Source of the DNA: Tatumella saanichensis
Lineage (GTDB): Bacteria > Pseudomonadota > Gammaproteobacteria > Enterobacterales > Enterobacteriaceae
DNA: 41,186 nucleotides
NCBI RefSeq assembly: GCF_000439375.1
Contig: NZ_ATMI01000042.1
Coordinates: forward strand, 1 to 41,186
Direction: 5' to 3'
Shown here: piece after piece, positions 8,909-17,293 of the stretch
Position numbering within the stretch: position 1 is the stretch's first letter
Layout: every line of letters begins with the position of its first letter
Translations under genes and position numbers: made by a program
Notes under the pieces: generated by a model
What the model saw: only the letters and a program-made list of their open reading frames with translations
Told to the model about the DNA's origin: nothing
Database searches by the model: none

Positions 8909-9678
8909 GTGACGGTATTCAGGGCTGCCATTTGCTGACAGAGTTTCTCACGAGCCTGATCCAACATCTGCGGATTGGTGCGTGAAGACAAGCTATCGCG
9001 GCTTTTCCGCCCTAAGAAATAGTGGATCCGTTCGCTATTAGCGCCAGAAGGGTGGGGCAGGCCGCTGAGTATCCGGCGGCGGTCAATCAGCTGACGTTCG
9101 GCTAACATCTCAATCCCTTGGGTCGGCACCGGTCCGAGCGGCACAAACAGCGCATCGGGTAGCTGCTGTGCTTCTTGGGCAAAACCCCGTTCAATACTCT
9201 CTGCTAATAACGCGGAATGGCGGAACGACGGCGTATTATTGTAGTTTTTTCCCTGCACAAATAACGGTTGCGTAAACAGCGAAGTAAAATGCACCCGCGA
9301 CAGATGGTGCGTGAACAGTTCAGCACAACTATCAATCTTCAGCCAGTCAGCCAGCCCGATAGCATCCAGTAACTGAGTAAGATTACGACGAATAGCGCCG
9401 CTGAACGCGCCATGTTGCTTGGCCTGATATAGCGCCTGCTCATCGCTGTCCCCCCGTAATAAGGCAGCCTGTGCAGCGGTCACCGCATTCAGCCACTGCT
9501 GATAGCCTGGGGTAATTCCCACCACCACCACCTGCGCCTGTAGGTTGAGATAGTCGAACGGAATATAGTATTCACTGAGTGCGCCCTCCTGATTCAGTAA
9601 AAAACGGTCTGGTACCCGGCGCACTGAATCGGGTTGAAAATCAATGATCGTTTGGCGAAACTGACTGAACATCATCAA
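8893..9678 (-). CDS. Uracil-DNA glycosylase-like fold protein
   Basis: This 261-residue protein shows two marks of the uracil-DNA glycosylase superfamily. An early strand is followed by GITPG (VVVGITPGYQQW, about residue 53), like motif A of families 2 and 4. A late LPHPSGAN (about residue 207) resembles the HPS motif. No Cys cluster for a [4Fe-4S] site as in families 4 and 5 is visible. Members act on uracil or other damaged bases, but many distant ones are uncharacterised, so the activity is uncertain. The start is one of three consecutive ATGs. In E. coli the related gene mug lies next to rpoD; this protein is longer and sits elsewhere, so I do not call it mug. Confidence 0.6.
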   Translation of the reverse strand: MMMFSQFRQTIIDFQPDSVRRVPDRFLLNQEGALSEYYIPFDYLNLQAQVVVVGITPGYQQWLNAVTAAQAALLRGDSDEQALYQAKQHGAFSGAIRRNLTQLLDAIGLADWLKIDSCAELFTHHLSRVHFTSLFTQPLFVQGKNYNNTPSFRHSALLAESIERGFAQEAQQLPDALFVPLGPVPTQGIEMLAERQLIDRRRILSGLPHPSGANSERIHYFLGRKSRDSLSSRTNPQMLDQAREKLCQQMAALNTVTPPAN

Positions 9679-9733
9679 CGGGGGTCCTGGTGCCGAGTAT
9701 GACGGGATCCTTATTCTAAAACCCCGATAGCGG

Positions 9734-9765
9734 TGCAGTCACGCCCTGATTATGCAGTGACTGCA
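9734..9765. other. Inverted repeat downstream of the leftward catabolic operon
   Basis: TGCAGTCAC (9734-9742) pairs with GTGACTGCA (9757-9765). It lies just past the end of the ABC ATPase gene, between two minus-strand genes. It may end or protect the operon mRNA; no T tract follows in the minus direction. Confidence 0.35.
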
Positions 9766-9780
9766 TGGCTATTGTCAGTA

Positions 9781-10509
9781 CTAGTGGCTGATAATCTGAC
9801 TCAGGAAATCTCTCGCACGCTGCGTTTTTGGTGCAGTAAAGAAGGCTTCACTTTCTGAATCTTCGATAATTTCACCGCTATCCATAAAAATGATCCGGTC
9901 AGCGATCCTGCGAGCAAAGCCCAGTTCGTGAGTCACGCAGCACATGGTCATCCCTTCGGCTGCCAATTCTGCCATCACTGACAGTACCTCGTTGACCATT
10001 TCAGGATCTAAGGCCGATGTGGGTTCGTCAAACAGCATCACTTTCGGTTCCATCGCCAATGCTCGGGCAATCGCCACCCTTTGCTGTTGTCCCCCAGAAA
10101 GCTGAGCCGGATATTTATGACTGTGTTGATCCATACCGACACGTTTAAGCAGAGCGTGAGCTTTCTCGGTAGCCTGCGCCTTACTGCGTTTCAGTATTTT
10201 GATTTGTGGGATCATCAGGTTATCCAGCACACTCAGATGCGGAAATAATTCAAATGATTGAAAGACCATGCCTGCTTTTTGACGCAGCTCAGGCAGATGT
10301 GTCTTACTGTCACCGCAGGACAGTCCATCGACGTAAATTTCGCCTTTCTGAAAGGACTCCAAGGCATTGATACATTTGATCAGCGTCGATTTACCCGATC
10401 CTGAAGGGCCGCAAATGACCACGACTTCTCCCTGCTTGATCGCCATTGAACAGTTTTTTAGGATCTGAACGGATCCATAATGTTTATCAAGATTTTTAAC
10501 AGTGATCAT
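9781..10509 (-). CDS. Amino-acid ABC transporter ATP-binding protein (GlnQ/HisP type)
   Basis: The 242-residue ATPase has a Walker A GPSGSGKST (about residues 34-42), signature LSGGQQQRVAIARAL, Walker B VMLFDEPTSALDPE, and a switch His in CVTHELGF. The length and sequence fit the polar amino acid uptake family. It would power import across the inner membrane. The matching binding protein and permease are not beside it but in the divergent operon (15695-17293). The pairing is inferred, since each operon lacks the other's parts. The ATG overlaps the stop of the M20 gene by 4 bp (ATGA), so translation is probably coupled. Confidence 0.93.
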   Translation of the reverse strand: MITVKNLDKHYGSVQILKNCSMAIKQGEVVVICGPSGSGKSTLIKCINALESFQKGEIYVDGLSCGDSKTHLPELRQKAGMVFQSFELFPHLSVLDNLMIPQIKILKRSKAQATEKAHALLKRVGMDQHSHKYPAQLSGGQQQRVAIARALAMEPKVMLFDEPTSALDPEMVNEVLSVMAELAAEGMTMCCVTHELGFARRIADRIIFMDSGEIIEDSESEAFFTAPKTQRARDFLSQIISH

Positions 10510-11741
10510 AGTTTGCCTCCAAGAAGTGAATTCAGGCTGCTGGCGATAATATGTGTGGCATGGCGTAAGTCTTCAAGACCGACACGCTCGTCTGCACGGT
10601 GTCCATTGGCCTCAAGATAGGAGCGCGGTCCTGCGCCGTACATAATCGTGGGAATACCGGCACGACTGTACAGGCGCGCATCGGTATAGAGAGGGAGGCC
10701 GACCTGAGGAATGGTCATGCCGAGTCGCTTTTCTGCCTGCTGGCTGAAGATATCCGCGAGGGCTTGGCTGTTCCCTGTGGGGGCAAAGGGTTCAGAGAGT
10801 AGAATACGTTCAGCAGTCACTGTGATAGCGGGGTGTTGATCAGCAAAATCTGTTATCAGATCCAAGATCTCCTGCTCAACGAGTTGAGGATCCTCCTCAG
10901 GAATAATACGACGATCTAGACGCAGCGAGAAGTTATCAGAGACCACATTGGTATTGATCCCACCCTTGATCAGTCCGATCACTAGGGTTGGCTGGTCGAT
11001 CCCACTGACTGATGAGTGCTTGTCGCGTAAGGTATCGCGATATTTGTAAATCTCCGCCATTAAAAGATGGCCGGTTTCGATAGCGTCATGGCCAGTATCC
11101 GGGAATGCCGCGTGTGCGGACTTTCCGGATACCTTGATTTCAAGGTGCAGGCAGCCGTTGTGGGCGGTGACGACAAAATAGCTGAGAGCGGCACAAACTG
11201 CATAATCGGGTCGCGATGCGCCACTTTCGAGCAACCAAGCTGGCCCGGTATGGCCTCCGGTCTCTTCATCGTAAGTGATATGTAATTCAACACTGCCGTT
11301 AAGGGGGGCAGCACTGTGTTTTAAGGCCAGCAGCGCATAGGTATAGCTAGCGATATCTGATTTTGACACCGCAGCACCACGACCGTATAACCAGCCATCC
11401 TCAATTTCTGCACCATAAGGATCTTTGGTCCAGCCACTGCCGGGGGGAACAACGTCACCGTGGGCGTTAAGCGCCACTACCGGACCCTCGCCAAATTTAT
11501 AGCGGACGATTAGGTTGGTGGCGCTAATCATTCCAGCTGCGCTCACCCTTTCTGCAGGGACGGTCAGCACGTCGACGTCCAAACCCAGATCGCGTAATAA
11601 CTCTGCGGTCATTAACGCGTGAGGCGTACAGTCGCCGGGTGGGTTATCGGAAGGTTTACGGACCAGCGCTTGTAACATGGCGACTTCGTCAGCAAAGTGG
11701 TCATCAATCCATGTGCTTATTTTCTGACAAACTTCAGTCAT
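10506..11741 (-). CDS. M20 family metallo-amidohydrolase (ArgE/DapE/carboxypeptidase type)
   Basis: The 411-residue protein has the M20 architecture. The first metal site is at His94/Asp96 (LNAHGDVVPP), and the catalytic and metal Glu pair is at 159-160 (TYDEETGG). A dimerisation lid domain follows, then a late conserved stretch, GLPLYTDARLYSRAGIPTIMYGAGP. Members cut amide bonds in N-acyl or N-carbamoyl amino acids and dipeptides. Between the two metal sites the usual GRGAxDxKG reads GRGAAVSKSD, so Val125 sits where the bridging Asp is normally found. I believe other M20 members share this variant, but could not check. The gene overlaps both neighbours by 4 bp and is the middle gene of the leftward operon. 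Confidence 0.88.
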   Translation of the reverse strand: MTEVCQKISTWIDDHFADEVAMLQALVRKPSDNPPGDCTPHALMTAELLRDLGLDVDVLTVPAERVSAAGMISATNLIVRYKFGEGPVVALNAHGDVVPPGSGWTKDPYGAEIEDGWLYGRGAAVSKSDIASYTYALLALKHSAAPLNGSVELHITYDEETGGHTGPAWLLESGASRPDYAVCAALSYFVVTAHNGCLHLEIKVSGKSAHAAFPDTGHDAIETGHLLMAEIYKYRDTLRDKHSSVSGIDQPTLVIGLIKGGINTNVVSDNFSLRLDRRIIPEEDPQLVEQEILDLITDFADQHPAITVTAERILLSEPFAPTGNSQALADIFSQQAEKRLGMTIPQVGLPLYTDARLYSRAGIPTIMYGAGPRSYLEANGHRADERVGLEDLRHATHIIASSLNSLLGGKL

Positions 11742-14692
11742 GAGTGCGTTTTCCTTCTTGATGAGTCGAAACGACGAATGTGGAAAGGGTCAATATTGAT
11801 ATCAGAGCGTCCGGTCAGGATTTGCTGAGTCAGGTTGTGGGCGACTACCGGTGCTAGGGTATAACCGTTTGAGGTGACTGCGTTCCAGAAGCCCGGCACT
11901 CCCGGTAGATCGCCGATGATCGGTGCTCCATCAATATTAATGTTCATGCCCGCCCAGCTGCGAACCATATTAAGCTCACCGAGCGGAGGTAAAACTTTTG
12001 ATGCCACCCAGAGGTTGCCTTCAATGCTTTCGCGTAAAACCTGATTCATCCGCATCTCAGGGTTGAAGCCAGCACTCCAGCCTCCGCCAATCAGTAAGCT
12101 GCCGTGGGCAGTCTGCTTCAAGCTGAGATGTCTTCCGGCATGGGCAATCAGGTGATCAATCAGTACCGGCGCGCGCTCGGTGACAATCATCTGTAAAGGC
12201 GCACCTTTTACGGGGATCTTTGCTCCCACCATCTCCCCCAGCGTTTTTGACCACGCGCCGGCAGCATTGATGATCTGCCCAGCAATAATGATCCCACGGC
12301 TGGTGGTAACCTTAAAACGGCCATCTCTCTGTCGCTCAATAGCCTGAACATCCGTACCGCGCTTAAAACGGGCTCCGGCCTCACGGGCCAGCCGGTTAAC
12401 CACATAAGTAGCGCGTAGAGGATTAATTTTTCCTTCGTCGGGACAATATTCGGCCCCGAGTAGGTGAGGAGATAGATGAGGGGAGAGAGCTGCCAGCTCG
12501 CGCGCATCCAGAAGCGTGGCATTAATCCCGTAGCGGCGCTCAAGCGCCACTTTCTGCTCGAGTTTCTGCATTTCTTCAGGTGTCTCAGCGACCATTAACC
12601 CGCCAGTGATTTTTAACTCCAGCGATTCACCACTTTTCTGTTCCAGTTGTTGCCACAACCGCACCGATTCCGGTCCCAGCGGTAATGTCTGTGCTGCTGG
12701 ATCGCCGCCGCATTCGGCTCTCTCTCCGAAATCAAAAGATAACAGTTGGACATGCAGGCTGCCGGCATTGGCCCCTGATGCCTGAAGGTTGATATCATCA
12801 CGCTCAGCCACTAATACCTCTGCGCCAGCAGTTGCCAGATAAAAGGCGAGACAGTTACCCATTACGCCCCCGCCCACTACCAGAAAATCGGTATGTTCAG
12901 TGGTAAAAGGAGGTGTTTCTATAGCACGGGCCAGATTAGGCGTAATCGCAGGTTTATGTCCTCCCCATTCCGGTTTCTCGGCAGTCAGAAAACGGACAGG
13001 TACCGGCCTTACTGGTAAACGCGGAGCAAAGAATCCTTCTACGGAGAGCCGGCGCTGGGTCATTTCACTGACCAGTTGCGCCACCACACCGGCGCAGGTT
13101 CTGCCCTGACAAAGTCCCATCCCGGTACGCAAATTACGCTTCAGTGCTGCGGGTGTATCCAGACCCGATCTAATGGCATTCCGCAATTGCCCAACGGAGA
13201 TATTTTCACATCGGCAAATGATCGTGTTATCAGGTAATCCAGACAGAGAGACGGGAGGAGCCTGATATATTTTCCATAAGGCATGCTGGAATTGCTCTGC
13301 ATGATGTAATTGCTTCACGGTAAGCGCAGGACGTGTCACACGGAGCGGAAAACCGAGATTTTGTGCTGCGCGTTGCCCGGCCAGTGTCCCGCGGGCCATC
13401 GCGACTCTGGCTCCCCCCAGTTTAGCACCGTCGCCAATCACAAAGACCCCAGGCACACTGCTGGCACCGTCTTGATCTGTCACAATGATCGGTGTACTGA
13501 AAGGCAGTGTGTTCAGCTGCTGTTTACAGCCCAGCATTCTCGGGATATCTGTCGAAGGGATAAAACCATGCCCCAAGCACAGGATATCGCACTCAATGCG
13601 TCTGGCGCTGCCAGGGCGCATTTTGCCCTCAGTATCAACCGACATTACGGTGACAGCTTCTAGCCGCTTATCACCATGAGCTTCCACCACCGTTTCTCCC
13701 CAGAGAAACGGAACGCGTTCATGTTTCAGTATCGTTAAGTAGTGACGGCCCTTTAGCAATAGGTCAGGTGCCGTTTTTAGCATGGTCAGTAGATGCCGGA
13801 TCTGCCTGATACCGGGCTTTTGTGCACTTTCCAGTACGGCACAAACTTTGCCGCCAGCCTGCAACAGCTCTGCGGCGAATTGTAAGTTTAGCGGACCGTT
13901 ACCGCTGACCAACACCTTCTGACCGGGAATGACTTGATAGGATTTTGCCAGTGTTTGGCCAGCACCGGTGGTCATGACGCCCGGTAACGTCCAGCCGGGA
14001 AATGGGACCGCTCTTTCATAGGCACCAGCAGCAATAATCAGCTGGCGGGGGCGGATAACATGGGGGATCCCCTGAATAGTGGCCGCGATTTCGTCGGCAG
14101 AAAAGGCCGCCCACACTATCGCACTCTGAATAATCTCGACACCGGCATCTCGTACATCATCAGCCAGCTTTTTGCCCTCAGCCCATTGAGAGGGTAACTC
14201 ACCACGATACTGGTGTGACGCCGCCAGAGGTTTAAAAAATTGTCCGCCGGTCTGCGGACGTTCATCAAGCACCTTAACCCGAGCACCACAGCGCGCAGCA
14301 GATAAGGCCGCACTCAGACCGGCCGGACCAGCTCCAATCACCAACAGATCGCACTCTGAAATGACCGGAGGTTGAGACGTTACTGGGAGATTACCTGGAG
14401 CAGGTGATCGGCGATGTAATGAGGTGGAGATACGCATGTTATCTTCCACCAGCGTCATGCAACTGCGCGGTATACCAGCACCTTCCACCTGAACCACGCA
14501 CTCGTAACAACTGCCCATCCCGCACCACAATCCTCGATGGCTGCCCTCTTCAGTTTGGCGAATAGCTACCTGATCCTGCCTAGAAAGGGCTGCTGCAACG
14601 GTTTCACCTGGGATCGCCATGATCGGCTGATGATCCACGATGAGCGTTACGGTCTGGGGGCTCTGCGAGATATTTGTCGTTTTCAGTTCCAT
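11738..14692 (-). CDS. Fused [2Fe-2S]/FAD-NAD(P)/BFD/D-amino-acid-oxidase dehydrogenase
   Basis: This 984-residue protein joins subunits that are usually separate. Residues 10-90 form a [2Fe-2S] domain with Cys57, Cys62, Cys65 and Cys78. Residues 114-450 form a pyridine nucleotide-disulfide type FAD domain (VIGAGPAG at 118-125; FVIGDGAKLGG near 417). Residues 490-545 form a BFD-like [2Fe-2S] domain (Cys493, Cys495, Cys528, Cys533). Residues 600-975 form a DAO-type FAD domain (VVGGGVMG at 605-612). Octopine/nopaline oxidases, hydrogen cyanide synthase HcnABC and the three-subunit D-hydroxyproline dehydrogenase have the same parts on two or three chains. It should oxidise an amino or imino acid and pass electrons on through its iron-sulfur centres. 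The substrate is unknown. It is the first gene of the leftward operon, starting 20 bp from the GTATAC palindrome. Confidence 0.88.
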   Translation of the reverse strand: MELKTTNISQSPQTVTLIVDHQPIMAIPGETVAAALSRQDQVAIRQTEEGSHRGLWCGMGSCYECVVQVEGAGIPRSCMTLVEDNMRISTSLHRRSPAPGNLPVTSQPPVISECDLLVIGAGPAGLSAALSAARCGARVKVLDERPQTGGQFFKPLAASHQYRGELPSQWAEGKKLADDVRDAGVEIIQSAIVWAAFSADEIAATIQGIPHVIRPRQLIIAAGAYERAVPFPGWTLPGVMTTGAGQTLAKSYQVIPGQKVLVSGNGPLNLQFAAELLQAGGKVCAVLESAQKPGIRQIRHLLTMLKTAPDLLLKGRHYLTILKHERVPFLWGETVVEAHGDKRLEAVTVMSVDTEGKMRPGSARRIECDILCLGHGFIPSTDIPRMLGCKQQLNTLPFSTPIIVTDQDGASSVPGVFVIGDGAKLGGARVAMARGTLAGQRAAQNLGFPLRVTRPALTVKQLHHAEQFQHALWKIYQAPPVSLSGLPDNTIICRCENISVGQLRNAIRSGLDTPAALKRNLRTGMGLCQGRTCAGVVAQLVSEMTQRRLSVEGFFAPRLPVRPVPVRFLTAEKPEWGGHKPAITPNLARAIETPPFTTEHTDFLVVGGGVMGNCLAFYLATAGAEVLVAERDDINLQASGANAGSLHVQLLSFDFGERAECGGDPAAQTLPLGPESVRLWQQLEQKSGESLELKITGGLMVAETPEEMQKLEQKVALERRYGINATLLDARELAALSPHLSPHLLGAEYCPDEGKINPLRATYVVNRLAREAGARFKRGTDVQAIERQRDGRFKVTTSRGIIIAGQIINAAGAWSKTLGEMVGAKIPVKGAPLQMIVTERAPVLIDHLIAHAGRHLSLKQTAHGSLLIGGGWSAGFNPEMRMNQVLRESIEGNLWVASKVLPPLGELNMVRSWAGMNINIDGAPIIGDLPGVPGFWNAVTSNGYTLAPVVAHNLTQQILTGRSDINIDPFHIRRFDSSRRKTHS

Positions 14693-14711
14693 AGTGCTTG
14701 TGATCTGCCAG

Positions 14712-14760
14712 TGCTTGTGTATACATTACGTATACGGTATACATTTCGTATACACAAGCA
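14712..14760. promoter_or_regulatory. 49-bp palindromic operator with four GTATAC sites
   Basis: Between the two divergent operons, GTATAC occurs at 14719, 14730, 14737 and 14748. The two pairs have identical inner spacing (11 bp) and mirror each other around 14736. The outer arms TGCTTGTG (14712-14719) and CACAAGCA (14753-14760) are also perfect complements. Being next to both start sites, it most likely overlaps both promoters. The GntR/FCD protein encoded at 18775 is the obvious binder; this is inferred from its position within the cluster. Confidence 0.75.
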
Positions 14761-14782
14761 TTTTCTCACGCTGGGAGATCCA

Positions 14783-15679
14783 ATGACGACGTTACGCGGT
14801 ACGTATACGGTTTTGATTACCCCTTTCACTCCTGATGGTTCAGCAATTGACGTGCCAGCTTTAGAAAATCTGGTAGATTGGCAGATTAATCAGGGAATTC
14901 ATGGGCTTATACCACTAGGTAGCACCGGTGAGTTTTTATCGATGACCCGTGAAGAACGGCAACTGGTCACCGAGACTGTGATTCGCACCACCAGGGGGCG
15001 AGTACCGGTGCTGATGGGGACCGGAGCGGAGTGGACGCCAGAATGTGTGGAGTTAAGTAAAGAGGCAGAGTCTATGGGTGCGGATGGAGTGATGATTATC
15101 CCTCCTTTTTACAGCTGCCCTAATGAAGATGAGCTATTTGCCCACTACAAAGCCGTCGGTGAGGCGATTTCGATTCCGATCATGATTTACAACAATCCGG
15201 CCACGGCCAATGTCGATCTGCTGCCTGAGACAGTGGCGAGACTCTCTCATATCGACACGGTCAGCTATATCAAAGAATCCACCTTAGAAGTAACCCGGGT
15301 TCGCGACATAATTGAACTGTGTGGGGACCGGATGAATGTCTTTGCTGGCATTCTTGGTTATGAATCTTTCTGGCTGGGTGCCTGTGGCTGGGTGGCTGTG
15401 GCCTCCAACCTGATCCCCTCACTGTGTGCCGACATGTTTACTCAGGCTGTGGACCTCGAGAATAAAACCCGTTCCTTAGAGATTTACCGCCAGATTTTAC
15501 CGGTCGTCAAAGCCGTAGGTGGGCCGCACTACGTAGCAGCCAGTAAAGCCGGTTTAACGATGATGGGCCTGAATGTCGGTATCCCGCGAGCACCGCGTCT
15601 ACCGTTGGCCGCTGGCTTGGAGCAGCAGTTACACCATGAATTAAATAGCCTTGGGTTACTCAACTCTTTTTCCCGTTAA
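14783..15679 (+). CDS. Dihydrodipicolinate synthase/N-acetylneuraminate lyase family protein
   Basis: The 298-residue TIM-barrel protein has the family's class I aldolase residues. The Schiff-base Lys164 is in SYIKEST, Tyr136 is in MIYNNPA, and the GSTGE carboxylate-binding motif is at residues 46-50. Family members are DapA, NanA, 2-keto-3-deoxy acid aldolases and hydroxyproline-pathway deaminases. In a catabolic operon it is unlikely to be the lysine-biosynthesis enzyme. It probably cleaves or dehydrates a 2-oxo acid formed by the oxidase; this is inference. The ATG at 14783 follows GGGAGA. The same frame runs open to 14537 but crosses the operator and the divergent gene. It is the first gene of the rightward operon. 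Confidence 0.85.
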   Translation: MTTLRGTYTVLITPFTPDGSAIDVPALENLVDWQINQGIHGLIPLGSTGEFLSMTREERQLVTETVIRTTRGRVPVLMGTGAEWTPECVELSKEAESMGADGVMIIPPFYSCPNEDELFAHYKAVGEAISIPIMIYNNPATANVDLLPETVARLSHIDTVSYIKESTLEVTRVRDIIELCGDRMNVFAGILGYESFWLGACGWVAVASNLIPSLCADMFTQAVDLENKTRSLEIYRQILPVVKAVGGPHYVAASKAGLTMMGLNVGIPRAPRLPLAAGLEQQLHHELNSLGLLNSFSR

Positions 15680-15694
15680 TTTTGGAGAAGTCTG

Positions 15695-16528
15695 ATGAAT
15701 ATAAAATTATCCTTACTGGCAACAGCGGCTGTGTTATCCACTGGATTAGCGGTAAATGCAGCTTACGCTGCCGATTGTTCCCCTCCTCAGGGTATTAAGC
15801 TGGTGCAGAATGGTGTGCTGGAAATGGCCACCAATCCGACGTTGCCTCCTTTACAGTACGTGGATAACGAAGGCCAGCTAAAAGGCATGCGTATTGAGCT
15901 GGGTGAGGACATTGCCAAACGTCTCTGTCTGAAGCCACATTATACCCGTATTGAATTCTCCGCGATGGTACCAGGCTTAAAAGGTGGGCGTTGGGACATG
16001 ATCAATACCGGCATCTTTTTTACGCCGGAACGCGCCAAACTGATGTCGATGATCCCTTATGAGGAGCAGGCGATCAGTGTCTCTGTCCGTCCATCAGATG
16101 CCGCATCTATCAAAAAAATTGAAGACCTGTCTGGCAAAAGTGTCGGTGTGGAAATTGGTGGATTTGAAGAAGCCACCTTGCGTGACATGAGCAAAAAACT
16201 GGTCGCCGAGCACCTGAAACCGATCGATATCCATACCTTTGATAACTTCACTATCGCTTTCCAGGCCCTGAGTGCTGGACAAATGAGTGCCGTAGTCACC
16301 ATTGATGCACTGGCTGCCGACTATCAGAAACGAGGCATGTTTAAGCAAGTGATTTCCGGACTCAATCCGACGCCGGTTGCCATTGCTTTTGCTGATCCGA
16401 AATTGGCCCAAGCGGCGGCAACGGTACTTAACCAAATGAAAGCTGATGGTAGTCTGACCACGTTATTCAAAAAATACGGCGTATCAATGACTTCTGGAAC
16501 ATTCAACGTTCAAGGTCCCTCATCTTAA
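15695..16528 (+). CDS. Amino-acid ABC transporter substrate-binding protein (family 3)
   Basis: The 277-residue periplasmic protein has a signal peptide ending in AAYAA (cleavage near residue 25). The family 3 binding fold follows: GVLEMATNPTLPPLQYVDNEG, ELGEDIAKRL, GGRWDMINTGIFFTPER, and LSGKSVGVEIGGFEEATL. Members bind polar amino acids, opines and similar ligands. ATG follows GGAGAAG, 15 bp after the lyase gene. With the permease at 16547 and the ATPase at 9781 it would form a complete importer. It is probably the component that fixes the substrate of the whole cluster. Confidence 0.92.
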   Translation: MNIKLSLLATAAVLSTGLAVNAAYAADCSPPQGIKLVQNGVLEMATNPTLPPLQYVDNEGQLKGMRIELGEDIAKRLCLKPHYTRIEFSAMVPGLKGGRWDMINTGIFFTPERAKLMSMIPYEEQAISVSVRPSDAASIKKIEDLSGKSVGVEIGGFEEATLRDMSKKLVAEHLKPIDIHTFDNFTIAFQALSAGQMSAVVTIDALAADYQKRGMFKQVISGLNPTPVAIAFADPKLAQAAATVLNQMKADGSLTTLFKKYGVSMTSGTFNVQGPSS

Positions 16529-16546
16529 GTCACAAGGAGTAACACT

Positions 16547-17293
16547 ATGGTTCAGGGCTGGAGCTGGGAAGGATATTTTCATTATCTGACCAACCATTAT
16601 ATTTTTATGGGGGCAGTGAATACTGTCTACTTAACTATCGCTGGTATGGCCGGAGGCCTGGTGCTGGGGACAGTACTGGCTTTCGCCAGGTTGTCGCCAT
16701 GGACCCTAGTGAATCAACTGGCCAGAGTTTATATCTGGATATTTCGCGGAACGCCATTACTGGTCCAGTTAATTATTATCTACACCGGTTTACCGCAAAT
16801 TGGTATCCGCTTCACAGTGGTTGAAGCGGTGCTTATTGGTCTGATCCTCAATGAAGCCGCTTATCTGGCTGAAATTATCCGCGGTGGTGTTGAATCACTT
16901 TCTAAAGCACAGATCAATGCGGCCAAGGCTCTGGGCTTTAATCATTTTGGTGTCGCGCGTTACGTTATTTTCCCGCAAACCATGCGATTAATTTTGCCGG
17001 CGCTGGGCAACAGTTTTAATGGATTACTGAAAACAACCTCTGTGGCCTCGGTGATTTCGATGGAGGAGTTACTGCGCCGTACCCAGTTGTTGATTCAAGA
17101 AAAATTCATGGTGCTGGAATTGTTTATGGTAGCAGCGACCTACTACTTGATCCTCACCACTCTGTGGGACTTTATTCAGCGCCGTATTGAGCGACATTAT
17201 GCCAAGGCCTATCAAAGTACTCACTCACCCACAGGAAAAAGTGCTGTTGCAGGCAACGTGGAAAAAATAACCATCAGTGAGGGGCAGCAATGA
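16547..17293 (+). CDS. Amino-acid ABC transporter permease (HisMQ type)
   Basis: The 248-residue inner-membrane protein has about five membrane segments (for example NTVYLTIAGMAGGLVLGTVLAF and LFMVAATYYLILTTLW). It has the ATPase-contact loop EAAYLAEIIRGGVESLSKAQINAAKALG, typical of His/Glu/Lys-Arg-Orn permeases. Only one permease gene is present, so a homodimer is likely. ATG follows AAGGAG. The stop overlaps the hydantoinase ATG (ATGA at 17290-17293). Confidence 0.93.
   Translation: MVQGWSWEGYFHYLTNHYIFMGAVNTVYLTIAGMAGGLVLGTVLAFARLSPWTLVNQLARVYIWIFRGTPLLVQLIIIYTGLPQIGIRFTVVEAVLIGLILNEAAYLAEIIRGGVESLSKAQINAAKALGFNHFGVARYVIFPQTMRLILPALGNSFNGLLKTTSVASVISMEELLRRTQLLIQEKFMVLELFMVAATYYLILTTLWDFIQRRIERHYAKAYQSTHSPTGKSAVAGNVEKITISEGQQ

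Noticed and set aside
8893-9678. Assignment of the glycosylase-like gene as mug
   Set aside because: It is about 260 residues rather than about 170, and it is far from rpoD; only the general fold motifs agree.
14712-14760. GTATAC palindrome as a transposon end or attachment site
   Set aside because: No integrase or transposase is in the area and the symmetry lies exactly between two divergent starts, so an operator is the better reading.
14537-14782. N-terminal extension of the DapA-family gene
   Set aside because: It would cross the operator and overlap the divergent gene; the ATG at 14783 has a good ribosome site and starts the family domain.
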